From Cyprinodon diabolis (taxonomy: Eukaryota > Chordata > Actinopteri > Cyprinodontiformes > Cyprinodontidae): 64,000 bases of DNA. Shown here piece after piece: positions 44,073 to 55,505 of this stretch. The position numbers were made by a program, and so were the translations under genes. The notes beneath the pieces are model-generated. The model worked only from the letters and a program-made list of their open reading frames with translations, ran no database searches and was not told where the DNA came from. The stretch lies in the NCBI GenBank assembly GCA_030533445.1, contig CM060072.1, positions 18,604,267 through 18,668,266 of the forward strand, written 5' to 3'. Each line of letters opens with the position of its first letter. The stretch's first letter is position 1.

Positions 44073-45449
44073 AAGTTAGTGCTGAGCAAGGACAGAGATT
44101 GATAGAAATGATAACTTTGTCCTTTTGCACAACAAATGTAGTAAATCAGCATGGGAGCCTTAATAAGTTCACAGATGAGTTGTCTGGGGTGCTTCAGCCT
44201 CATTAAGACAAGCCAATGATACACCAGTGTGCACTATAGCATTGGAATGAGTGGATGCTCAGCTGCTCTGGTTTTTTACTCAACACAATTAAACTAAAAT
44301 GTGCACAGTAAATAAATAAGCAAGTGATTTAACAAGTACAAAGAGCTAATATGTTACATTTTGTTCGGTGTTGCCAAAACCTGTCTCAACATTATATCCC
44401 TTTATGCCCATTCTCACTGAGGGAATAAATTAAAAACAACCATAAAGGTTGCATGCAAGTAGAAAATGGTTCAAGAGTGGATAGAAAAAATACTTGACTG
44501 GTTCTGACTAATTTTTCCAACACAGAAGTAGCCTAAGTCACTCAGCATGTATTTTCTACCAAAGGTTGCAAGGTGGAAAATAAGGTACTGTTTTCAGCCC
44601 TCAGGTCACCAGGCTCTAAAAACTAAATGGAACTCTTCAAAGAAAGCCATAACCTTTCATTTGAATACTAAGGAAGATGCATATGTTTGACCGTGGTTTT
44701 GCTTGTATCACAAAACAGTAAACTGTGTTAGAAGCAAGAAAATAGGAGCAGCCACATTTCAATAAACTTATTTGGTTAATGATATTCACACTACTCTGAC
44801 AAACATATTTGCTTGTCTGCTTGACATCTGGAGAAATTCAATGACAGACTATTCTTAAAACATTGGGATATTTATGAGGATGTCAGCTTTGCAGCTGTAA
44901 CATTTTCACATGTTTCTTGAAGGCTTACTTTTAAGTTTGAGTGTTTATTTGAATTTATGACTACTTTTCTACGCGTCAGTGAATTATGGTGTCTGCTCTT
45001 CATCTAGGAGGTCATCTAATGGCTTGACAGCAAAACTCTTATGTTTCCCAGTCAAGGTTTTTCTTGCCAAAAGTTGTGCAATTGCCTTGAGATCACATCT
45101 GTTGATCCTGCACAAAGGTCGGGATCTCAGCAAACTACGGCCCTCACAATCTTCTGACCCTACTCTGTGATTTTACGTGGCCTAGCACGTTGTAGGCAGT
45201 CATTCCATATCAATTCCATTTAATCCCTCACTCCGTTATGTTGTAGCAGTAAAATCGTACAACCTGATATATCTTATGTGCAGTCTAGCGTTACGATATG
45301 CTAACTGCAATTCACTCTGCTCATCAGACAGAGCCATTGTTTCAAAAATATTTGTACTAGCTGCTGGCTCTTGATGTGGTCATGGAAGTGTTTGATAAGT
45401 TTTCCTTTGATTATTTTTCTTTTCTTGTTTTTTTTTTTATCTTTTTCAG
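44073..45449. other. 3' end of the first intron
   Basis: No repeat was recognised. The acceptor region 45420-45449 has a strong polypyrimidine tract (TTTTCTTG, T12, ATCTTTTTCAG). Confidence 0.45.
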
Positions 45450-45593
45450 CCTTGGTGGCCAACCCTGTGAAGGAAGGGACGAGATGCCCCCTTGGCCAGT
45501 TTCCATGTGGCAACATGAGTGAATGCCTCCCTCAAGTTTTGCAGTGTAACGGGCACAGAGACTGTCCCAATGGAGCAGACGAGAGGCTTTGTG
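45450..45593 (+). CDS. rxfp1/2: Relaxin-family peptide receptor (RXFP1/RXFP2 type), exon encoding the LDLa module
   Basis: A 144-bp exon between TTTTTCAG and GTGAGT, phase 1 at both ends as usual for LDLa modules. It encodes ALVANPVKEGTRC followed by PLGQFPCGNMSECLPQ and VLQCNGHRDCPNGADERLCG. All six LDLa cysteines and the acidic calcium-binding residues (RDC, ADE) are present. FPCGN(M)(S).CLP..L.CNG..DC.NGAD is the signature of RXFP1/RXFP2. In these GPCRs the N-terminal LDLa module is needed for signalling after relaxin or INSL3 binding. NGAD and the AL start lean towards RXFP2, CLPQ.LxCNG towards RXFP1; the paralog cannot be fixed from this exon. The protein is a cell-surface receptor; LRRs and seven-helix domain lie downstream, outside the window. 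Confidence 0.87.
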
Positions 45594-46159
45594 GTGAGTA
45601 TGTTGGTCAGCTATGCTAAAGTGAGTGGAAGGGGCAGCCAGATTTTTTTCACATCAATACACAAAAAAAAATAAAACTGTACTCTCTTGCAAATCTTTTC
45701 ATCACCCGCTTCTTTTGGTCTTTTTAAGTGTTTCCTCATGTTGCTCTTTGAACTGCTACCTCATATCTTGCTCTAGATTTGACCAGATACTCTTAAAGAT
45801 GGGGTGAAAGGTTAATAAGAGAAATAGAGTATTCATTTTCTCCCAGCAATCAATGATCTGTTATAAACAAATGGCAAAAAAAAAAAAATTCCTATCATTG
45901 AGCCAAATCACAGTTTGCAACATAACAACTGTCTACTGTCTTAGAAACCCAATGTTTCCACTGACAGAAGCTAAAGAGGCCATATTTTTGTTTTTATCAA
46001 TGATTTTTAGATGTTCTCTGTAATGACACAGAGATGTGTTGCATGCATTGCTCCTCTCAAGGGCATAGTGGGCTCCTTGAATGGCCTAAAAAGAAGTCTA
46101 AACTCTAGACGACAGATTTGGATGAGAAGACAATTCTGCATCTGAAAGGAAGAGAGAGA
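45594..46159. other. Second intron of the receptor gene, first part
   Basis: Starts with donor GTGAGTATG. No repeat or exon was recognised. Confidence 0.45.
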
Positions 46160-46450
46160 CTGTTGCAAAGTAAAACACATTCAGTTTGGGGGAAATACAA
46201 AATAAAAAGGGAAAATAGTGAGGTTTGCCCCGTTTTAAATCACACAGCATGCATATAGAGGCGGGGCAGACTGGAACATAAACAATTAACAAAACATTTC
46301 AGTAAACAGAATACCTTACCCATTATAGGAGTTCAGAAGGAGAGAAATCAGATAAAGTGAAATAGTGATCCTCTTTGAGCCTAAAAAAAAAACAGGGACA
46401 GAGCAGGAAAGCACAGCTGATCATTCTACCTTCTTTATGAAAAAAAAACT
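46160..46450 (+). repeat. Local duplication, copy 1
   Basis: Shares ordered blocks with 46735-47030: AAAACACATT, TACAAAATAAA, TCACACAGCATGCATATA, GGGGCAGACTGGAACATAAA, CAGAATACCTTACCCATTAT, GAGTTCAGAAGGA, TAGTGATCCTCTTTGAGCCT, then an A-run and ACAGGGACAG. The offset is about 575 bp. Divergence is substantial, so the duplication is old. Confidence 0.7.
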
Positions 46451-46734
46451 TTGACAAACTTCACTGATCACTACTGGAGATTCCCCTCTTACTGTCACAC
46501 CTAGTAGCCTACCTATTTAAACCTTTTCACATCCTTTACTGCTACTTTTTCTTTTTTTAAGCATAGTTTCATTAACATTTTTGATTACGTAAAATCCTCT
46601 ATCTTCTCTAGTTGGAGCACTCAGCAGCAGGCTGAAGCAGGCTAAAGAATTCAGGCCATGCTTTGATGTCGTGCCAGCTTTTTTTTTTTTTTTCAAATAC
46701 ATCACAATCTGACCCAGCCAAATGCAGGATTTCG

Positions 46735-47030
46735 TTTCAATTTTAAACAATTTAAAACACATCTGTTTTGAGGGTTAATGCTAAATACAATAAATCGCAA
46801 GCCAAAACAGCCAGGTTAGAGTCACACAGTGCATATACAACATGTGGGGTAGACTGGGCATAAACAATCAGTAAAACTTTTTAAAAAACAGAATACTTTA
46901 CCCATGATATGAGTTCAGGAGGACAGGAAACAAATAAGTAGTGATCTGCTTTGAGCCTTGCAAAAAAAGAACAGGGACAGTAGAAATAGCAGTTTATCAG
47001 TCTTCTTGTAAAAAAAAAAAAACACAAAAA
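46735..47030 (+). repeat. Local duplication, copy 2
   Basis: Counterpart of 46160-46450: AAAACACATCTG, TACAATAAATC, TCACACAGTGCATATACA, GGGGTAGACTGGGCATAAAC, CAGAATACTTTACCCATGAT, GAGTTCAGGAGGA, TAGTGATCTGCTTTGAGCCT, A-run, ACAGGGACAG. Confidence 0.7.
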
Positions 47031-49429
47031 AAACGTTTTATAGTGAATAACATCTGCACATATTGGGATCTACTTAGTTGGATTCTCTCTCCACTCGCAG
47101 GCAGTGTGACTTGGAAAAAAATTAGATCAGAGGTTAAGAAGTCGTACCTGGCCTTATGGTGTCCGGAGCACAGGAGAACTCAAAATTATGGACAAGCATA
47201 CCTAGAGCATGGAGTCCTCTTTAAGGTTCCTTCTTGTGGTTAATAATGGTGACATTTGAAATAGAATTTATATTTTATTCAAGAATACAAAAGTGTGAGT
47301 TGAACAGTGCATTCAAGTGTTGAACAGTGCATTATGTTTGGTAAAGTCTCAATAAATCTCTGGACATTCACAAAATTTTTAACTGAAAAAAATCTGCATA
47401 AGCTCATGTTACCTATTCTAACTACATCAGTACTGTAGAATAAAACAACAGTTGATAAATTGGAAATCTTGGTTAAAGGTGAAATTACTTACAATTGTTA
47501 GGTAAGAAAGTTCTTACCTAACAATTGCCTTAAGCAATACAATTTGGACCCTGGAAGTAGTATTTCTACTTGGGCTTTAAGCTTTTACCATTTTTTTTCT
47601 TTTAAAGAACAGCTGGAAATCTCATAAAACACTGGGAACTCTGACCTAGACAGATTGATAAATGTAGTTCAATTTGAATTTCGCACAGTATCCATCTGGA
47701 AAGGCTTCTGTGGAAAGCGTTTGCAAAAAAGGATGAACATTCAGTACAATTCTTCAAGCCAAGTGAGTAAATCACCAAGGGGCACCTGCCTCCCATGTTG
47801 AGCATTTAGCCAGTTGCAGTAGCAGCTGTGACGTATTACATTCTTGATTTGTTTCAAAAATCATCTTTCCCATCCACAAAGGCAAAAATCGGGTCCTTTG
47901 CTTGTATTTAAAAAAGAAATTGAGGATATTACAGCTAAAACAGTCTAAATAGCAAAGTTTACAGGTGTAGCCATGTTTTCTTTTTTTTCAGCCTGCTGCT
48001 TGTGTTTGATGTCACTGAATTCCATTGTTTCAAAATCAGATCTGTATTCAAGGCTATTGCATCCATTGGCTTCCGCCAAGATTTTAGAGAGTTTATGAAT
48101 TCACAAATCTTGCGACAACTCATATTACTTGTAATGGTAATGAGAAAGTACAGAAATGTGTGCTCGTTATTCCAGATACATTCATCCTCCTTTACCCGTC
48201 TTTGTTGGAACTAAAGAAGATAAATGAAAACCTGCAGGTGCAATGCCAAAGGCTGAAGGAAGCACTGCACATCTTTTGTTGGGCCAGATGAACACTATTG
48301 CCTTGGAGCAAGATGTTACTTTGATTGAATTCTGGTAGGCAGTCTTTCTGAATGGAGTTTTCATCCTCTGCCAGTGTGTGTCTTGGTTTTTCACTTGGTA
48401 CTCTAGCTTGATCCTTCTATTAAAAATATATCTGTCTCTTTTTAAAGTTGATCGCAATCCCTGAGGTGCACCCTACCTCAGGGAAAACCCTTAAGAGTTA
48501 GCTTGCATGTAGAAATAATGGATGGATCGATTGATATACAGGATTTTTAGAGACCTTTTATCTAGCTCAGCATCTTCCTCCCTTTTCTCTCTGTGGAAGA
48601 TGAGCTGCCTTTGCTCATTCATTTTTAAAATATGAATAGTAAAATAACTGCAGTATCATATTCATGTTAAAATGTACACAATAGGGCTGTCTTCATAAAA
48701 ATATACTTGGAAAAATAGTCATGAAAAATAAAGTGTACCATTTGTTCCTAGGATTTATTTATTTTATTTATTTTTTATAGTTTTACAGGCTTTGTGATTA
48801 CTTATATTTAAGTGCTTATGCATGAACAAAAAAATGCCCTACAATATCATCAATAATATGAAACCAATAAAATAATAACAAAAAAGAAATGTTTTATTCT
48901 GTATACCTTTGATGCTTCCACAGTATTTAGTCTTTAAACCTAATCCTTTCCAAACTGATCCCATCTCTGTTTAATCAGTCGTTTACTGGTGGTGCTGTGG
49001 GCAATTTTAGCAGTCGTCGAGTTAGGATTTGCAACAAGCTTGAACTTAAATATTTTCTAGGGACTTTAGCAGAGCTGTGAAAACCTGGGCTTAGCAGTGA
49101 CTGGATATGACCCCATGAGCCTCATTAGACAGAAAAGATGCTGAGAGTTATTAAGGTGTGTTAAAGTTTGGATCATTGAATGCTTCCACCATCACTTTAT
49201 TATTAAACAATTTAAAATAACAGAATAAAGTAGTTAGATTTTTTTTTGTGTATATTAAGGTTAGTTTAAAATAAAAGTGAACCCAGTTTATTTTGTGCCA
49301 TTTAACTGCTGATGGGGTGCACCTTCAGCTTTAATACATAATATTTTATGCTAAATTGAATATTTAATTGCTACCTTTTTTAGTGAGGCCTCTATTTCAT
49401 GTCGACAATGTTGTCAAAAGTACAAACAT
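47031..49429. other. Intronic stretch with a perfect palindrome, otherwise unannotated
   Basis: The hairpin at 47492-47527 is listed separately. Near 48520 there is an ATGGATGGATCGATTGAT tail of the kind left by dispersed fish repeats. No exon was recognised. Confidence 0.4.
47492..47527. repeat. Perfect 17-bp inverted repeat, 2-nt loop
   Basis: CAATTGTTAGGTAAGAA, then AG, then TTCTTACCTAACAATTG. As RNA it would be a near-loopless stem; as DNA it could extrude a cruciform. Confidence 0.9.
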
Positions 49430-50110
49430 TTGTTACTCAAGTAGAAGTATAGATACTGCAGTTTAAAAATACTCTTGTTAAAGTTGAAGTATCAGCTTCT
49501 AAAAGTGAAAAAGTATGTGCTCCAAAACCTCCTTAAAGTAAAAAAGTGTAAAGTAACCTTTAAAAAAACAGCCAGATGCCACTCTATGAATAGCAAGCTC
49601 AATTCTTTCCTGACTATTTTGTAAATTCTTTGAGATAGGGCCAAGGATGAGGGAGGTCTTGTTGGTCTCCGTCTCCATCTCCCGATACGCTCTCGCCTGT
49701 GTCCGACCTTTCAGCAATTTCAACATCTTTTTCTGAATCTGACATTGTAGCATGGCATAGACAACTCGTGTTTGCAGTTTGAAAAACACCTGCTTGCTTC
49801 TGATGATTTCCTTTAGCTAACCAATGAGTGTTTGCGTTATACGACTCATCCAATTACACTAGTTTTCACTAGATGTGGATGGCGCCAATGATCTGCATTG
49901 GATGGTGCAATTAAAATAAATATTCACAAACTTTAAACCGAAGCCAAGAGTAACGAGTAACATTTGTTTAAAAAATGTAAGAAATAGAAAGTACAGATAC
50001 TTGTGTGAAAATGTAATGAGTAGAAGTCAGAAGTAGGAAGAAGCATAAGTAATGGAGTAAAGTATAGATGCCTAAAAATTGTACTTAAGTACAGTGATAA
50101 AGTATTTGGT
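49430..50110 (-). mobile_element. Non-autonomous element with AGTAC-rich ends (hAT-like?)
   Basis: Both edges are made of AAGTACA/AGTAGAAGTATAGATAC-like motifs (49430-49560 and 49950-50100), a layout common in a teleost DNA transposon group. Between them, on the minus strand, is a short frame that resembles the start of a BED-type transposase (49614-49745). Exact termini and target duplication were not resolved. Confidence 0.45.
49614..49745 (-). pseudogene. N-terminal transposase fragment (acidic leader before a BED finger)
   Basis: MSDSEKDVEIAERSDTGESV then SGDGDGDQQDLPHPWPYLKE and FTK, then stop. HPWPYLKE(F/L)F is the sequence that introduces the BED zinc finger in several fish hAT-like transposases. 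The finger itself and the catalytic part are missing, so only the first exon or a deletion derivative remains. The call rests on one short motif. Confidence 0.4.
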
Positions 50111-50176
50111 TAGATAGATGCGTAACAGCCAGTAATGCAAAAATTAAATTGACAAAATAAAATAGGAAATGCCTTT

Positions 50177-50340
50177 AAGCTGGGCATACACGATACGAAC
50201 ACGGCCGGCTGAATTTCAAATATATGTGAATTTGGTGGTCGTGAGAGGCTAACTGCCCCTCACCATGCAGGACGCACGAACTCGCGCACGACTGGAAAAT
50301 TGGCCCGAAAAGGGCAGAAACAGCGTATGCTTTAGTTTAG
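50177..50340. repeat. Degenerate relative of the GGCATAC MITE
   Basis: Begins TTAAGCTGGGCATACACGAT (compare the right end of 29787-30446, reverse complement TTAAGCCAGGCATACGCTGT), and ends with AAACAGCGTATGC at 50330. GC-richer than its surroundings. Confidence 0.5.
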
Positions 50341-52420
50341 CCTTTGTGTTGGTGCTTAGACTGCAATGCCACTTATTAGAAAAATACGTTGCCTTAATGC
50401 AGCCCCAACACCCACCCCCAGAGCTGCTGCTTATTGCCTTCATACATTTGTTAAATTTAAGGGTGAACATGTATTTGTTGGCAAAGTTAAGCAAAAAACT
50501 GGCAGGCCATAGTTTAACTTTTGAGTCATTCAGATGGAAAGTTGCCCCTCTCCTTGATAACTCTACTAACTTTTCACAGCGTTTCTGCAATGACAAACAG
50601 CTGTATCCTGCAGGAGAAATTACTACAACCAGGACTTGAAACTGAAAAAAAAACTATCAGTTTAAGTAAATTGTGATTGCATTAATGAATTAATGATTTG
50701 TTCTGATTCATCCTTTTCCTGCTTGAACTTCAACATGCATCTGGATGGATTTCTAGTATGAAATCGTTGTTTTATAGAATTATAGGTGTATATTTTGAAG
50801 AGACTATAATATACCAACAATAGACCAATGATGTCTGTGAATCCAAAACTGAACAGCAGTTTCCAATGTCTTCCCTCCTGGCTTTACCCGTTAAAGTTCC
50901 TGTTCCCACCACCTGTGATTCTTCTCCCCTTGGATGCTGTCCAGGAATTACAGGTGACATTCAAGCCACTAATCGGGCTACAATAGTGTTCTTAGTTGAG
51001 GAGGTAAAGCTACACATTTCCCAAGACAGACAGTTTTATGTGCTTGCTTTTTTAAGGTAATACAATATACTGCTTGGTCTCATTTTTACTACACAGTTTG
51101 TTCAGATTCCAACTTGCTGCATAGAGAAGAAGGAGGCAAATTACTTATCCTCATAATGCTGTAATTATTTTCTCTTGGCAGTATATAGTAAACTAGAATA
51201 CTTAACCAGCAAATAGGACTCATAAAATTCACCAGTAAAGATGTGTTTCAATTGCACAGAACTCCATTCTGATGGTTTGGGGAGAGAGTTTGTGCACATG
51301 CACCCAATGAAAGAGAAGGCCTCTATAATTTAAAGAGCAGTCTCACAAATTGAGTCTAAAGCTGCTAAAAGACATTTTGACCTCCTCTTTCTTCTATCCG
51401 TGATGGAGATTCTCCAGGAAGAAGGGTGTGTTTAGATAAATCGGACTCACCAACGTGACTCTTCAGTGAAAAACTATTCTAAAAATAACCAGAGCTGCTC
51501 TGGTTGTGAAATGCCAGGCACATAGGTATAGTCCTGGTTCTGTTTCATAACAGCCTTGGGAACAGGCTTCAAATAAATCTCTTAAAGCACAAGCCACAAA
51601 GTCAAGTTCATTACTAGCCCTATTTATGATATTTACTCTGAACACATTATGCCATTAGCTCTCCTTTAAATAAGCTTTGACTCAGTAAAACGGGAAAGAA
51701 AAACATAAATCAAAGCCAGCAAAAAGTTTGCTATGTTGTCAGTTGTTAAGCGCGTTGCTGACATCAAAGCAAGCGTGTATTCTTAGTACTATACCTGGCA
51801 TGATGTTATTTATAAAAGCATGCCACAAGAATCATTTAGGTCCAGTTATTTAATGTCAGCAATGAAGGCCATTCTTACACATTTACAGATCCGCTTATAA
51901 CATGTTTACTGCACAGGTGCTGTAATTAATTTATTAATAGTACCCCGGAATAATCAATGTATCAATTTGGATTAATCTATACTTGAATATTTGTGCTGGG
52001 TTTTAAATTTTACTCCTTATTAAAGTGTTTATTAAATAAAGTGAGACAAACAGATGTCTATAATTTAGATGTAGTTTGAGTGAATTGGGGAATAATAGAA
52101 AATCATAGTTGGCGCCCAGTTCTTTGTGCCTGAAATTCACATTTAAAAATATTTGGGTTTTTCTATTTGGAAAACGAAAAAAAAAAAAAACTTGATATTT
52201 TTCATAGCTGACTGAGTAACAAAGTTAAAAGGGGGGGCAGTTTGTCATTAGTAGAGGCACAAATAGAGAGGAAAAAATGCTGCCTGTTTAAAGTTTAAAG
52301 TTGTCCTTTCTTATGACTAAAAACTAATGTGTTTTAATTATCCCTCCAGCTCCTGATTTATTATACAGCCTAGCAACGATGCATAATTTTGACCCGTGTT
52401 TTAGTTCAATTTAAGACGTA
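50341..52420. other. Unannotated intronic stretch
   Basis: No exon or repeat family was recognised. A-runs at 50645 and 52180 only. Confidence 0.4.
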
Positions 52421-52684
52421 CACTCACAGGCCACTTTATTAGGTACACCTGTCCAACTGCTCGTTAACACTTAATTTCTAAGCAGCCAATCCACATGGCG
52501 GTAACTCAGTGCATTTAGGCATGTAGACATGGTCAAGACAATTTCCTGCAGTTCAAAGCGAGCATCAGTATGGGGAAGAAAGGTGATTTGAGTGACTTTG
52601 AACGTGGCATGATTGTTGGTGCCAGAAGGGCTTGTCTGAGTATTTCAGAAACTGCTGATCTACTAGGATTTTCACGCAAACCAT

Positions 52685-53947
52685 TAAAAATAATGTTTAA
52701 ACATTATCGATTGGGATTAAGTAGCTGTTCCCTCACTTCCACCTAATATTTGACCAACCTGTTGCTTTCCCCTGTCTGTCCTGATTCTTCCTCTGTCATC
52801 TCCTTCTTTCTCTCCATCCTCACAGCTGAATTAAATTAATTTTATGTTAAGTAGGGTTAAAAAATACAGCAGTCAAACCACAATAAAAATTAATCTTTAA
52901 ATTTGAATGATCTTCTTGTTGGATAACAGCTACTGACTGGACACTGCATCTGATCTGACTTATCAGATACATCACAACACCACTGTAGTGATACTGAATA
53001 AAACATTTAAACTCCAGTTTCCCCCTGCCAAAAAGGTTGGTAACATGGGTCACCGACCTTTTTGAGTCTAAGGGCTATAATGACACTGGATTAATGTGTC
53101 TGATACACACATAAACTTGTACAACTCATCTTTAATTAAAAAATCAATAATAAGAAATGTACATATGAGTGATTAAATCGCAGCCTAGAGGGCTAAGCGT
53201 TGGATCATAGCTGGGCGCTGGGCACTGGCCACGACATTTTAGCTTTCCTGTGTTAATATTTCACAAGTTTTATTTCGGTCTTTCTTACACTTAGTGTGTG
53301 GATATGTGTGTGTAACAGGCGTATGTGTCAGATATCCCCAGAAATACGGAACAAATCACGTTCCTTATCAGTTCAATAGGGACCCAACATTTAACAGCCA
53401 AATATAGGGCGACTCCGTATCAGACTAGCTTTATCTGACCTGCATATTTACAACCCTCCTGTCCTGTTGTCGATACACTGACAGAACTTACCTACTGTCT
53501 TTCAACCACATTGAAAGGCTTTTTTTCATCCCGCCAACAACTTTATCCTTCTCCCTTTTTCTTTTTCTGTTTTGCACCCCGGAGAGTTTTTTTTTTCTTT
53601 TTCTGGCGCTCCATCTTGCTGTTAAGTGTGCACTACGAGTGATAGTCGAAGTAAAGAAAAAAAAAAGAAAAACACGCCTGAGTGCGCCTCTTAGGGGCGC
53701 GTGCGTAAGCCACCTGTGTGGGAAGGGAGAGCGACAGGAGGAGAGGTGAAGGGGGCGCATAATCAGTGGGGGCGCATCAGAGGGGCGCATAATCAGTGCT
53801 GTCTCTCTGTTATTGATCAGTTTATGCTGTTACATATAGAAAATTACAACTAGAAGAATTTATTTTCTAGAGGGGTTTTTTGACGCCCCCTGGAGTGCAG
53901 CGCCCCTATGCATTGCATGCGCTGCATACCCGGTTTTTGCGCCACTG
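52685..53947 (-). mobile_element. hAT-like relic inserted in the Tc1, one end lost
   Basis: The right edge, read on the minus strand, is CAGTGGCGCAAAAACCGGGT, a hAT-like terminus. The Tc1 sequence is interrupted exactly here, with similar flanks (CAAACCAT at 52677-52684; CAACCAT at 53948-53954). The expected inverted terminus is not visible at the left edge, so that end is deleted or diverged. The interior has a purine/pyrimidine-rich part (53480-53660) and GGGGCGC repeats (53690-53800), and no recognisable transposase. Confidence 0.6.
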
Positions 53948-54147
53948 CAACCATCTCTAGGGTTTACAGAGAATGGTCCGAAAAAGAAAAAACATCCAGT
54001 GAGCGGCAGTTCTGTGGGCTGAAATGCCTTGTTGATGCCAGAGGTCAGAGGAGAATGGCCAGACTGGTTCGAGCTGATAGAAGGGCAACAGTGACTCAAA
54101 TAACCACCCGTTACAACCAAGGTGGGCAGAAGAGCATCTCTGAACGC

Positions 54148-55505
54148 TAGAGATGTCCCGATCCAGGTTTTTGCACTTCCGATCCGATACCGATATTGTT
54201 ATTGGACTTCCGATCCGATACCGATACTGGCTGATACCAGCCTATCCGAGCATGTATTTAAGTTTAAAGCTACAGTGTGTAATAATTTCAGGGATATACA
54301 GTCAGAAATGTAATATATTATACATAACTATGTTATTTATCATCATCTATGAGCTAGCCTCTTAACCTTAATATTTGCGTTGCCTTAGAATTCGTTATTT
54401 ATAATTACATAGGAGCGGGTCTCGCAGCCATGGAGGCAGACATCTTTGCGCTACGGCAGCGCAGAGCCAACAAACGAGCGATTGCGAGATCGCCCATTAC
54501 GCTCGAAAGTAACTACGGCAAGTTGAGAGAGATGAACTGAGACGGTACTGAACACACAGACTAATGAAATACTATCTGTAAAATTATCTATGTAAACAAA
54601 CCTCATCACTTGAGAAGGTAGTTGATGCGGACGTCGTGGAAGACATTTTGTCCCGTAACGCTCGCCGTACTGTTGGGGGGGAGAAGCGGTGGGGGGGAGA
54701 TATTCATGTTGCTGCGGTCTGCAGTCTGGACGTTAGATGTCGCTAAAAATTTCACACTGTAGCTTTAAGTTAAAGTATTTAGCCTTAGTTGTAAGACTCA
54801 TGTTGAAAAGGGTTTTAGTACTCTTGATAACATCTAGCCAGCTGAATTAGGTGAGATTGAATAAAACACAATGATTGGTAACAACAAACTTACCTGTTTA
54901 TTAAGAGATAAACACAAACTGGACAAAATTATGAATAGCAATCTAATATTGCACAGTGAACAGTAAAACCGTAAACAGTTAAAGGTGCAAGTATTACTGT
55001 AAGTTTTAATAAAAATGCAAAACAGACAAGAGTGGAAAATAGTCTATTAACTTAGAATCAGGACTCTACTCTTGAAAAAAGAGACTGCTTAAAAAAAAAA
55101 TCAGTGCAAATAATAGTTACACAAAAATGCCTTATACTCCCCAATGTTCTCCACACCTAGTCTCCATCTACACATCGTGCAGGATAAAATAATCCCACAC
55201 GGCTGACATTTTCCCCGATATCTTCCAATTCACCTGTTTTAATAGTTAGGCCGGGAGACAGACCCAAAAAGACCTATGGGTGTGTTGAAGGTGTTCTGGA
55301 AAATACGGACCGGATTTGGGGAACACTGGCTCAAAATAGTGGAATGGATTGTTTCAATCGGCGAAACTGGAAAATACGGACCGGATTTTTTTTTAAAAAC
55401 TGGATCGGCAGTCTGGATCGGCATTTTTACATGCTTTGCCGATACACATTTTTTTGCCAATATCGGCATCCGATCCGATACATGGATCGGATCGGGACAA
55501 GCCTA
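54148..55505. mobile_element. hAT-type element with 8-bp target duplication, inside the Tc1
   Basis: Left end TAGAGATGTCCCGATCCAGG; reverse complement of the right end TAGGCTTGTCCCGATCC. The sub-terminal ends are full of CCGATCCGATACCGATA repeats. A perfect CTGAACGC duplication flanks it (54140-54147 and 55506-55513). It has no transposase. It carries its own insertion at 54264-54768. Confidence 0.92.
54264..54768. mobile_element. TTAA-flanked MITE inside the hAT element
   Basis: TTAA then AGCTACAGTGTGTAATAATT on the left; the right end reads AATTTCACACTGTAGCT then TTAA, giving a 12-bp perfect and longer imperfect TIR. TTAA duplications suggest a piggyBac-like mover. About 505 bp, locally CpG-rich (54430-54520). 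Confidence 0.82.

Larger units (their letters stand above)
17872..45449 (+). other. rxfp1/2: Large first intron of the receptor gene
   Basis: Donor AAAG|GTACTC at 17871/17872 and acceptor with a T-rich tract ending TTTTTCAG at 45449. At about 27.6 kb it is long for a fish intron. Its content is AT-rich with scattered transposon relics listed separately. No additional receptor exon or antisense gene was recognised inside. Confidence 0.5.

Noticed and set aside
45594..45619. Extension of the LDLa frame past 45593
   Set aside because: A strong donor (G|GTGAGT) sits at 45593/45594 and phase 1-1 borders are standard for this module; the extra residues are intronic.
53488..53790. 100-codon minus-strand frame in a CpG-rich patch
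   Set aside because: Compositional: built on purine/pyrimidine runs and GGGGCGC repeats within a transposon relic, with no domain.
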